Assembly (NCBI GenBank): GCA_977017575.1
Contig: CDRNVI010000185.1
Location: 123,557-187,556, forward strand
From: Paramoeba atlantica
Lineage: Eukaryota > Discosea
DNA: 64,000 nt
Direction: 5' to 3'
Position 1 is the stretch's first letter. Every line of letters starts with the position of its first letter. Below the pieces are notes generated by a model, which did not search any database, was not told where the DNA came from, and saw only the letters and a list, made by a program, of their open reading frames with translations. Below are positions 42,940-57,290 of the stretch, piece by piece. A program made the translations under genes and the position numbers.

Positions 42940-44945
42940 TGAACTCGATCTGAACTGAGCTGCTTCTTTGTTGCTCAAAGGTTTTTCTCTCTTTCTTTTT
43001 TCTTTTTCTTTTTTCTTTTTCTTCGTCAATTTGCTCTTTCAAAGGTTTTTTCTCTTCTTTTTTCTTTTTCTTTTTTTTAAACTGGTCTGAGCTGAACTGC
43101 TTCTTTGTTGATCAAAGGTTTTTCTCTCTCTTTCTCTCCCCTTTTTTTTTTCTTTTTTTTTTTTCTTTTTTTTTCTTTTTCTTTTTTCTTTTTTCTTTTT
43201 TCTTTTTTCTCTTTTTTCTTTTTTCTTTCACAGCCCGATAGTGAGAGCAAAATTTCCGCCAGTTCCCTATTATGGGCAGTTTTGCCATGGTCGTGTTTTC
43301 CATACATTTTTTTGAGTTTTTTTTCAATTTTGCAGAATGAACTCGTCTGTTCGAAAGCAATTTTGTTCTTTGAAAAAACAATCTAAGATTCAGAAGAACG
43401 TTTCCCAGGTCTGGACGAGACGGATTTTTGAAAAATTAGTTTCTCTCAAAGTTATCACCCCCACAAGAGAGCCATTTGTCCAACACTTTTTCTTCGTCAT
43501 TTTTTTGTTCAAGGCGAAAGGGACACCACATTTTTTGTGGAAAACGCTCATTTGTGTTGGTGTCCTTCTTTTCTTTGCAGAAAATTGACAAAGTGATTGG
43601 ATGACATTGCCTCGTGTGGAAAAAAAGGGTTGAAAGGATCAGAGAGGGTTTGCCACCAATGTAACCAACCAAGAAACCATCAAAAGAGGTGCTTTTGTCA
43701 CACTGTCTTGTCTAGATTTTCTTTTCTCTTTCCACTGAAGATCAAACCATGTTTCTTGAAAAAAAATCCCGGTGGACCACAAAAACCTTGACTCTTTCAT
43801 GGACACAATGCATCCCCTCCTCTTCGCTTGCCATCGCCAAGAAATCAAATTGGGTTTTTTGCCACCGAGTTTTGCTTTATTTGGTTGAAAAGAAATGGTC
43901 CTCAACTTTGTGCTAGTGGCGGAAATTTCGCGCCCACTATCCAGCTGTGTTTTTCTTTTCTATTTCTTTTTTTTTGAACTTGGTCTCTCGCTCTTTTTTT
44001 CTCTTTTTTCCCCTTTTTTCCTTTTTTTTCTTTTTTTTTTTCTTTTTTTTTTTTTCTTTTTTTTTTTCTTTTCTTTTTTTTCTCTTCTCTTTTTTTTCTT
44101 TTTTTTTTTCTCCATCTGAACTCAACTGCTTCTTTGTTGCTCAAAGGTTTTTCTCTCTTTCTTTTTTCTTTTTCTTTTCTTTTTTCTTTCTTTTTTTTCT
44201 TTTTTTTCTTTTTTTTTTCTTTTTTTTTTCTTTTTTTTTTCTTTTTTTTTTCTTTTTTTTTTTTTCTTTTTTTCTCTTTTTTTTTTCTTTTTCTTTTCTT
44301 TTTTTCTTTCCAAAGGTTTTTTCTCTTCTTTTTCTTTTTTTTCTTTTCAAAGGTTTTTTCTCTCTTCTTTTTCTCTCTCTTTTTTTTGTTTTTTTTTGAA
44401 CTCGGTCTGAACTGAACTGCTTCTTTGTTGCTCAAAGGTTTTTCTCTCTTTCTCTCTCTTTTTTTCCTTTCTTTTTCTTTTTTTTTTTCCTTTTTCTTTT
44501 TCCTTTTTCTTTTTCCTTTCTTTTTCTTTTTTTTTTTCCTTTTTCTTTTTCCTTTTTCTTTTTCCTTTTCTTTTCCTTTTTCTTTTTTAACCTGATGTGG
44601 GGCTACCTTCTTTTGCTCTTTGAAATGTTTTTCTTTTTCTCTCTCTTTTTCTCTCTCTTTTTCTCTTCTCTCTTTTTTCTTTCTCTTTTTAAACTTGGTC
44701 TGAGTTGAACCGCTTCTTGTCAATTTGCTCTTTCAAAGGTTTTTTCTCTTCTTTTTTTTTTCTTTTTTTTTTTCTTTTTCTTTTTCTTTTCTTTTCTTTT
44801 CTTTTCTTTTTTCTTTTCTTTTCTTTCTTTTTTTAAAACCTAATTATGTCGAACTACCTTCTTGTTGATTTACTCTTTCAAAAGTTTTTTCTTTTCTTTT
44901 TTTCTTTTTTTTTCTTTTCTTTTTTCTTTTTTTTCTTTGGATGGG
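42940..44945 (+). repeat. Pyrimidine tract with a recurring 45-60-bp core
   Basis: The core CTGAACTGCTTCTTTGTTGC followed by TCAAAGGTTTTTCTCTC recurs, more or less complete, near 42951, 43080, 44117, 44396, 44693 and 44840, with partial forms (TCAAAGGTTTTTTCTCTTC) between. T/C simple sequence separates the copies. 43230-43960 interrupts the array with non-repetitive DNA. The lysine-rich frames on the minus strand are compositional. Confidence 0.65.
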
Positions 44946-46590
44946 CCACCCGTGTTGGATAATATGGATAATTGTGGGGGTGGTTAAATATTGGAGGGGG
45001 GGTGGGGTTGTGTTGACAAGGTTTTAGGGATGGAATAAAATAGGAGAGGGGCAAGGTCTATTTTGATTTTTTTTGGGGGGGGGTGGTAAATTTGCAATGG
45101 ATATATTGAAAAAAAACTAAAAAGGCTTTCATATTTGTTCACAGAAACAAATGTTGCAGCCTCTTTGGAACATTTTTCAAAGGAGTGATGAGTTACGTGG
45201 AGATATACAGATTACATATATAACACACAATACACACAGCCTGCTTTGTTCTCTCTTTTGTGTTGCCAGATGAAACTTTTTTTTTTTCCTCTTCTTTTTT
45301 TTTTCCTTTTTCTTTCTTTCATCTTTTTTCTTCCTTCTTTTTTCTTCCTTTCTTTTTCTTAAAATGATGGACCCACCCTCAATTTGATGTTGTTGTGGGT
45401 TTGAGTGTGGTATAAATGTTTCTCTACTACCCCCCCCCCTCCTTTGGCCCCACCACACAACACAAAAACAAATTTCACAAAGCTCACTTGTTATGTTGAA
45501 TAAATAAAAAAAAGTGTTTTTTGTTGTCCTTTTCAAATTAAATTCTTGATTTCATTCTCAATTTTTTTTTGTTTTTCATAGTGTGTGTGGAGTGTGCAGT
45601 GTGGTGTGTGTGTGGGGGTTTGTGATTTCCTTTGAACTTTTTGTGGAAATTCTTTTTTGATACAAAGAGAAAGAAAAAGGGAAAAGCAAACTCATGAGTT
45701 GAGAGGTGAAAGAACAAAAAAAGGGTTGTTCAAAAGAAAGAACAAAGAAGAATAAAATAAGACTTTTTGGGGAAAAAAAGGGGTAAGTAAAGAAATGACG
45801 TGGCATTATTTGATTGGTCCACTTTTTTAGAACTCCAAAATTAGCTTTTCTGGGTCAAAAAAGCTGCTCTTTCTTCTCAGAGGGGTTACATACCTCATAG
45901 ATGCTCTCTCTTATTGTAAATGGAAGGAAAACATAGTCCTATTCAATCGTGACTTTTTGTAATGTCTATATTAAGAAAAGTGAGTAAAAACAGATTTGAA
46001 TTGAGTTTAAAAGGTCAATCTCAGTTTTGTTTGGATCTCTTTTCATTGAAAAATATCTCGGACATTTTTGTGACATTTTTTGCTTGAAGTTTTTGTAACT
46101 TCAGACAATAAAATTTCAAAAAAATGTGGGAGTTATTTTTTATTTTGTCTGTTTCAAATATTTGAAACAAAACAAAATTGAATTTGTGGAAGGTGATTTT
46201 TTTGTTGATTCAAAAGACAGAAAAAACAACCAACTTCAATTTCTGAATAAGAAAATCATTTTTCTTCTTTTCTTTTTTTTCTTTTCCTTTTCTGGAAATA
46301 AAAAAAAATAAAAAGAATTATCTTTTTCTTTCAGTTTATTTCTCTCTCTTTTGAAAATTTGGAAACAGAATACATTTGTTTTCAAATTATTTCATGAAGA
46401 GGTTCAATGAGAAATTGCAAAGAGGATTTCTTTGTTGGAAAATTGAATTCTAACGAAAAACAAAAAACTTATTTTTTTGATAACAAAAAATTGATAAAAT
46501 ACTTTGAATTCTTTTCGAAGCTACTTTTTCTTTTTTCCCAATTGGGGGAAGAAGAAAAAAATAGTCTTTTTTTTTTGGAAAAAAAATAGT
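44946..46590. other. Region upstream of the rRNA unit
   Basis: Contains copy 2 of the 42440 repeat (about 45108-45175) and ordinary AT-rich DNA. The last 100 bases (ACTTTGAATTCTTTTCGAAG onwards) should include the external transcribed spacer; nearly the same block recurs behind the 28S at 53838. I cannot place the Pol I promoter. Confidence 0.45.
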
Positions 46591-47866
46591 TATCTGGTTG
46601 ATCCTGCCAGTAGTCATATGCTTGTCTTAAAGACTAAGCCATGCATGTCTAAGTATAAACACTTGTACTGTGAAACTGCGAATGGCTCATTAAATCAGTT
46701 ATAATTTATTTGATGGTCCTTTATTTTACTACTTGGATAACCGTGGTAAATCTAGAGCTAATACATGCATAAAATCCTAACTCCTTTGAGAGAAGGGATG
46801 TATTTATTAGATACAAAAACCAATGCAATCCTTTGGGGTTGGTTAACATATGGTGAATCATGATAACTTTACGAATCGTATGGTCTTTTGTGCCGACGAT
46901 AGTTCATTCAAATTTCTGCCCTATCAACTTTCGATGGTAGTATAGAGGACTACCATGGTGGTAACGGGTAACGGAGAATCAGGGTTTGATTCCGGAGAAG
47001 GAGCCTGAGAAACGGCTACTACTTCCAAGGAAGGCAGCAGGCGCGCAAATTACCCAATCCCGACACGGGGAGGTAGTGACAAAAAATAACAATACCGGTT
47101 CAATATTTGATCTGGTAATTGGAATGAGTACAATCTAAACCCCTTAACGAGTAACAATTGGAGGGCAAGTCTGGTGCCAGCAGCCGCGGTAATTCCAGCT
47201 CCAATAGCATATATTAAAGTTGTTGCAGTTAAAAAGCTCGTAGTTGGATTTGAGAGTTTTATAATTTAATCCATATGGTTTTTCATATGTGTTTTATTAA
47301 GTTATATTCTCTAAATATTTTATTAGATATTCATTATTGCACTTAATTGGGTGATAATTTGGTTTTCTTTCGGGAGAATCAGTGTTTATTGGACCTTTAT
47401 TAGTAAGATTGTGGATATAAATTCTTTGGAGTTTGTGTTCTGCTTATTAATAAAACTGATAAATAGAATTCTAATTCATTTACTTTGAGTAAATTAGAGT
47501 GTTCAAAGCAAGCAAATTTGTAAATTGCAATGAATACTATTAGCATGGGATAATGGAACAAGACATTGGGTCTATTTTATTGGTTTTTTAGAACTAATGT
47601 AATGATTAAAAGGGATAGTTGGGGGCATTAGTATTTAATTGTCAGAGGTGAAATTCTTGGATTTATGAAAGACTAACTTCTGCGAAAGCATTTGTCAAAG
47701 ATGTTTTCATTAATCAAGAACGAAAGTTAGGGGATCGAAGACGATCAGATACCGTCGTAGTCTTAACCATAAACGATGCCGACCAGGGGTTGGAAGACGT
47801 TTTATTTTGAATAAAGATGACTCCTCCAGTACCTTTTTACGAGAAATCAGTAAGTTTTTGGGTTCT

Positions 47867-47935
<69 letters not shown>

Positions 47936-48501
47936 GCGGCTTAATTTGACTCAACACGGGAAAACTTACCAGGTCCAGACACAGTTAGGATTGACAGATT
48001 GAGAGCTCTTTCTTGATTCTGTGGGTGGTGGTGCATGGCCGTTCTTAGTTGGTGGAGTGATTTGTCTGGTTAATTCCGATAACGAACGAGACCTCAGCCT
48101 ACTAATTAGTTGTATTAATAATTACATTTATGAGGGTTTTTAATTAAATGTGGATTTTGTTAACACTTAATTTCTTTTTATTAAGAAAACTCGTTTTTAT
48201 TGATATTAAAAAAGATTTAATTCTTTTAAACTTCTTAGAGGGACACTTGGTGTTTAACCAAGGGAAGTTTGAGGCAATAACAGGTCTGTGATGCCCTTTA
48301 GATGTTCTGGGCTGCACGCGCGCTACACTGATACAATCAACAAGTACAAAAGGCCTTGGCTGAAAAGTCACGCTGACCTTTTACGAGGTTAGCATTTTTG
48401 GGTAAACTTTTGAAATTGTATCGTGCTGGGGATCGATACTTGCAATTATTTATCGTGAACGAGGAATTCCTAGTAAGCACAAGTCAACAGCTTGTGCTGA
48501 T

Positions 48502-48536
<35 letters not shown>

Positions 48537-48696
48537 GCTACTGATGGTTGGTCCGGTGAAATCTTAGGATTAGAGACAGTTACTTATTGATTTCGGTTAA
48601 TAAGTTTGTTTTTGAGAATTTGAGTAAACCTTGCCAACTAAAAGAAGCAAAAGTCGTAACAAGGTATCCGTAGGTGAACCTGCGGATGGATCATTA
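46591..48696 (+). rRNA. 18S (SSU) rRNA
   Basis: Starts at TATCTGGTTGATCCTGCCAG and ends at GGTGAACCTGCGGATGGATC plus ATTA. The universal blocks GTGCCAGCAGCCGCGGTAA (47173), AAACTTAAAGGAATTGACGG (47891) and TTGTACACACCGCCCGTC (48516) are intact. It is about 2106 nt, longer than the usual 1.8 kb, with AT-rich expansions around 47240-47480 and 48110-48240. There is no sign of an intron. Confidence 0.97.
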
Positions 48697-48900
48697 ATAT
48701 TTCTTATTAATTATCTTTTCTTTTCAAAAACTTATTTTGAAAAAGTGAAAATGTGTTTAACTTTTTAAAATGTATTTTAACATGTTTTTATTGTTATTTA
48801 AACTTTTTTTTGATATTTTAATTGTATCAAAAAATGTTCAAAATTCATTCATTTGATAAAAATTAAAATGAAAATAAAACAAAAACAAAAATAAAAAAAC
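48697..48900 (+). other. ITS1
   Basis: AT-rich spacer between 18S and 5.8S, about 204 nt. Confidence 0.85.
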
Positions 48901-49056
48901 AACTTTTAACAATGGATATCTTGGTTCTCGTAACGATGAAGAACGCAGCAAAATGCGATACGTAATGTGAATTGCAGAACTCAGTGAATCATCGAATCTT
49001 TGAACGCATATTGCACTTTTAGGTTTCATCCTAAGAGTATATTTATTTGAGTGTCA
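48901..49056 (+). rRNA. 5.8S rRNA
   Basis: Contains AACTTTTAACAATGGATATC, CGATGAAGAACGCAGC and GAATCATCGAATCTTTGAAC in the normal order. The 3' end is placed by analogy at GAGTGTCA, give or take a few bases. Confidence 0.93.
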
Positions 49057-49360
49057 TTTTATTCTTTATCTTTTTTAAAATTTATTTTTTACAAAAAGAG
49101 ATTTTATTGAGAAACTATTTTCTTTTTATTGAAAATGAAATACTTTCTTAAAAATAATACCAAATCTTGAAAAAGTAAAAAGATACTAAAAAAAGAAAAA
49201 AATTAATCGAATTTCAAATTCAATTCTATTTTTTTTTTGAAAAAATAGTAAAAAATAATAAATATCTTTATTTATTATTTTTCTTTTTTTCAAAATTGAA
49301 TGTAATTGTATTTCAAAATTTAATTTTTTAAATTCTTTTAGTGTTCTTTCTTTTTTGATT
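49057..49360 (+). other. ITS2
   Basis: AT-rich spacer of about 304 nt between 5.8S and 28S. Confidence 0.85.
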
Positions 49361-53405
<4,045 letters not shown>

Positions 53406-53680
53406 TTTAATTAAAAAATAATAACTATTTTTTATTATTTTTTCTTTTTTTACTTATTTTTAACTTGAGGTAATAGATATATTTACTTCCCTCTCCCTCC
53501 CTCCCTCATCCCTCTCTTCTTCCCCTCTCATTTTTTTCGTTCAATAAATTTTACTTGAGGGTTGAGTATAACCGACTATCTTTATTTGTTGTTTTCCTAT
53601 ATTTATATTTTCTCCCTTTTTCCTTTTTTGGTCTTTTTCACCTCTTTTTGCTTCTCTGCCCCTCTTCCTCTCGTGGCAAC
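53406..53680 (+). other. Downstream of 28S
   Basis: AT-rich then C/T-rich (53487-53530) spacer. No second rRNA unit follows within the window. Confidence 0.5.
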
Positions 53681-53729
53681 CTGCCCACCTTCCAAGCAGA
53701 CACACTGGGTTCAATTCCTAGGTGGTACA
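53681..53729 (+). pseudogene. Degenerate 3' half of tRNA-Gly (TCC)
   Basis: ACCTTCCAAGCAGA resembles the anticodon region, CTGGG-TTCAATT-CCTAG the T-arm, and GTGGTAC A the 3' acceptor, followed by a T-run. It is the same half of the same tRNA as at 13831-13879, more decayed. No 5' half is visible. Confidence 0.55.
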
Positions 53730-53837
53730 ATTTTTTTCAAGTGTTATTCAAGAATTTCTTTGTCTGTTGGTATTCTGTAAGATGCTGGTAAGGTAGTAGT
53801 CACCCAAAAAAAAAAGTGATTTCCCATTCTTTTCACT

Positions 53838-53965
53838 TTGAATTCTTTTTGAAGCTACTTTTTCTTTTTTCAATTTATTTTGAAGAAAGAAAAAATAGTA
53901 AGATTCTGGTAAGGTTTTTTCCTTCTTTGTGAACTGATAAAGTCCCAGCAGTCACCAAAAAAAAA
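53838..53965 (+). repeat. Pre-18S-like block plus tRNA-flank module
   Basis: CTTTGAATTCTTTTTGAAGC onwards matches the block 90 bases before the 18S (46502). It ends AAAAAATAG, as does the sequence just before the 18S start. Then ATTCTGGTAAGG and CTGATAAAGTCCCAGCAGTC follow, the module that also precedes tRNA-Thr at 56903 and its remnant at 14711. It looks like a decayed start of a further rRNA unit, or a dispersed repeat derived from it. Confidence 0.5.
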
Positions 53966-54162
53966 AAAAAAATTGTGCATCCAAGCAAAGACAACTGCCA
54001 ATTGGGTTTCAATTGAAGCTGCTCAACTGGAATTGGAAATTCAATCAATGAAAATCACATGTTCCTCCAAAAGGGCAAGACTTATAACTAAAATGGGGGA
54101 ATTGAATACAATCCTTCCTGAGTTATATCACAACCCAAACATCTACCTATAAATTTACATGG

Positions 54163-54399
54163 GTGAAAGGAACAACAGTTTGGTTAAAGAAAAAGAGAGT
54201 CTACAAGACTGCAACTCCTCCTCAACTAATTCCACTTTCACAAATTGGAGCCAAAAGACTACAAAAGCATATGACTGATGAACTTATTGCTAAAAGTCAA
54301 CAAGGTGGTGGATCAGCTGGTTTGATCCACTACAAGAAATGGAATTTGTTGTTCAGTTGTGAATGGTCCAAAGTGTGTGTGTGTATTTCTTCAGTCTGA
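54163..54399 (+). other. Unrecognised ORF
   Basis: 78 residues with protein-like, partly basic text (LSQIGAKRLQKHMTDELIAK). No family recognised; it may be a gene or element remnant. Nothing else stands out in 53966-54651. Confidence 0.2.
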
Positions 54400-54651
54400 A
54401 GTCTCACTTGATGCTATCTGTTTAGTTAAACTGAGAATAGGTTTCCAGAGGGGTTGTTGAGCCTCAGGAAATTTTGTGATTTGGGAGGGTGGGAATTTTT
54501 TGGTAACCCTGTCAGAGATGATAGGTGACAATCAATCATGATATTAGAAAAAGGAAAGGAACATGAAACCAATCAAGAGAGAGCATCAGAGATTAAGTTA
54601 TGAAGGTCACTGATGTTTTCGGCTTATTTTTTCTTCTTTTTTTCAAAATTT

Positions 54652-54723
54652 GGCTCTGTAGCTTAGTGGTAAAGCGCCAGTCTTGTAAACTGGAGATCGA
54701 GGGTTCAATCCCCTCCAGGGCCT
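54652..54723 (+). tRNA. tRNA-Thr (TGT)
   Basis: Acceptor GGCTCTG with CAGGGCC (one G-T pair), anticodon arm CCAGT-CTTGTAA-ACTGG, T-arm GAGGG-TTCAATC-CCCTC, then a T-rich terminator. Confidence 0.92.
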
Positions 54724-55154
54724 TTATTTTTTTTTTTATCTTTCTTTTTTTCATTTTTTTCATTTGCCCATTAAGAATGCTGCTTCAAGATGTCAAAACA
54801 GTGAGGGATGTGATTGCACTTCTTTTGTTGATTGGACCAAGTAACAATGTTCTCAAAATCATGAATCACAATCATGTGTTTGATTTTGCAACAAAACTCA
54901 AAAGGTGGGTTGGGTTGGGTTGAATGGAATGAAACAGGCCAAAAACAAATTCATGCTGGATTTACCTCTTCTGCAAAGCCCCAATGGTTTGTTGATTGAA
55001 AGTACATGAAGTAGCAAGCAGAAAGAAAAGAAAAAGGTGTATCACACAGGGGTGGGCTCAAGCTGCACTTGCAATTGGGGTGATTTGTGGGTTAGCTGAT
55101 GTCATTGCCCACCTCAGCTCACAAACAGCCTCAACTTGATCTTCTTCCATTGTC

Positions 55155-55505
55155 CAAACTTTCGACCATCAAAAAAAAACCAAGAAAAACATCAACTGTC
55201 GAAAAATAGCTTCAATGGTTGAAAAAAACATCAAAAATTTCAAGTGTCAAAAGAAAAAAGTCAATCAAAATTTCGACCGTTGAAAAAAAACCAAGAAAAA
55301 CATCAACTGTTGAAAACAACAAAAATATTGACCATTGAAAAAATAATTTTGACAATCGAAAAAAAAACAACAAAAAAGTCAACTGTTGAAAGAAAAAGAT
55401 TGAACAAGTCCAATCACAAATTTCAACAGTCAAAAAAAACAAAAAAAAATCAACCATCAAAAAAAAAGCGCTTTTTTTTTGCGTTTTTTTTTTGACCACT
55501 GAAAA
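55155..55505. repeat. Imperfect tandem repeats of a CAACTGTTGAAAA-type motif
   Basis: TTCGACC...CATCAACTGT is repeated after 111 bp (55161 and 55272), and many shorter variants of TCAACTGTTGAAAAA fill the stretch. Non-coding. 54724-55154 and 55506-55734 hold no gene. Confidence 0.6.
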
Positions 55506-55734
55506 ACAAAGCCAGCCACTGGTTTTTTGTTTTGTTTTTTTCCTCACTGGAACTGAAAGAAAGGTTGAAAGGAGTGTTTGAGAGTGAGTTTTGAGGTGTT
55601 TTTTGAAGAAAAAAAATTTGTTACTCTTTCCACTTTATGATCATCAAATGAAGAAATCACATTCTGTTTGGATCAATCAACAAAACAGGTTCTTTTTTTC
55701 CCTTTCACAACATCATCATCTTCAACTTCAACAC

Positions 55735-56010
55735 ACAACCTTTTCTTTCAAATCAAACAATCCAATCATCAAAAGAATAACAAACACACACATATATTTC
55801 CTTTTTCCTTTTCTTTTTTGTTCCATTTCTTCAACTTTCACCATCCTCATTCAACCAAAAAACAAGCAAATCAGAAAAGAGACCACAAAAGTGAATGAAC
55901 ATGTGGATATGACATCAGATTTTTTTTTTGAAGGCTCAAAAGGAATATCTGAAGTCACTTCAACCCCAAAAAATGCCATGATTACAAGTGCAGCTTGAGC
56001 CCACCCCTGT
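55735..56010 (+). repeat. Dispersed repeat of about 275 bp, copy 2
   Basis: High identity to 23545-23820 over the full length, including GATTACAAGTGCAGCTTGAG at the end. 56011-56902 contains no gene; a partial module ATTCTGGAAAGGTATTTTTC is seen near 56380. Confidence 0.75.
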
Positions 56011-56902
56011 GTGAGAGCTCTTAAGAAAACCCCACATCAAATGCATGAACAACAGGAGTCTATCTTGCAGCATTCCCACTCCACAGTCCCTCAAAGAAAA
56101 GAAGGAAAGGGTCCCAAGACATCACATCTTCAAAGATACCCACTCAACAAGACCCTTTTTGAATTTTTTTTAACTGAAATTTGTGCAATGATGAAGGAAA
56201 ATGCTTGAAAAATCACTCAAAAATAATAAAAAAATTGTTTTTTGTTTTGTATGTGATTTGCACTTTAAAAAAGATTTTTGCAACAGAAACACACACTTGT
56301 AGTCCCCAAAGAGATTTTTGAAACTGCTTTCTCTTTTTCCTCAATTTAGGAAAAAAAAATAATCTTTAAAATTGAATGAATTCTGGAAAGGTATTTTTCC
56401 TCCTTCCCACCAGCCATCAAAAAAAAAAGATCAAACAATTTGAGTGACATGTGGTTTAATAGAAATCAAATGTTTAATGTTAGCACAAAACTTGGGCTCC
56501 CCCTATCAATAATAAGTTTCTTAGAAGAGCATCATTTAAAACCTAGAGCCCAAGTTTGACTTTAGCTGAATGGCAGTTGGTGCTTGATGGGTTTTATTTT
56601 CACTTATGCATTGATTAATTCCAGGATATTTTTTGTTGATTTTATCATCTTCTGATATAATTGAGCCCTTTCCTGAGTTTTGTTCAGCTCTTGTGAATGA
56701 AATTTTGGCTGATTTCAAGAAAAATAAATAAAATATCCATACTTTTTCACTAAATTTATTAATGTAAAGGTTCATACCAAAATTGATCACAAACCCCTCC
56801 CCTCAAAGGATCAAGTCAGGCTACCAGCAAGGTTTTTTTCTTCTTTGTGAATGGATAAAGTCCCAACAGTCACTAAAAAAAAATCTGTTTTTTTGAGTGA
56901 GT

Positions 56903-56975
56903 GGCTCCATAGCTTAGTTGGTAGAGCGCCACCCTCGTAAGGTGGAGGTCATGGGTTCGATTCCCATTGGAGCCT
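56903..56975 (+). tRNA. tRNA-Thr (CGT)
   Basis: Perfect acceptor GGCTCCA with TGGAGCC, anticodon arm CCACC-CTCGTAA-GGTGG, T-arm ATGGG-TTCGATT-CCCAT, T-run after. Its upstream 60 bases are shared with 14640-14710 and 53925-53960. Confidence 0.93.
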
Positions 56976-57064
56976 ATTTTTTTTTCTTTTCTTTTTCACT
57001 TTGATTTTCTCTTTCTGAAAAAGTCTTTTTCAATTTATTTTGAAGAACTGACCTCAGATATTTG

Positions 57065-57290
57065 TTTTGAGCCTTAAAAAAAAATTAACATCATTTCCAC
57101 ATCTCCCTTGTTCCTTTGTTCTGAACCACCCTCTTTTGTGATTTGTTTTTTTTTTTGATTGAATGAGAGTGGGTGAATTAAAGAAAAATGAAAAAAAAAG
57201 AAAAAAAAAGGATATTTGTTGTTTTTTTGATGAGTGAATTGTTTTTTGAAGAAAAGGTGGTTGTGTGGTGAAGTTGTAGATGAAAAAAAA
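57065..57290 (-). repeat. Dispersed repeat of about 275 bp, copy 3, inverted and diverged
   Basis: On the minus strand CACTCATCAAAAAAACAACA, a T/C tract, CATTCAATCAAAAAAAAAAA and AAGGCTCAAAAC follow the order of copies 1 and 2. Copies 2 and 3 are preceded by an AGGT followed by a T-run. 57291-57770 holds no gene. Confidence 0.5.

Noticed and set aside
43902..44723. 273-residue lysine-rich ORF on the minus strand
   Set aside because: It is a reading of T/C simple sequence on the opposite strand; the only non-simple parts are the repeated core units. No start, domain or codon structure supports a gene.
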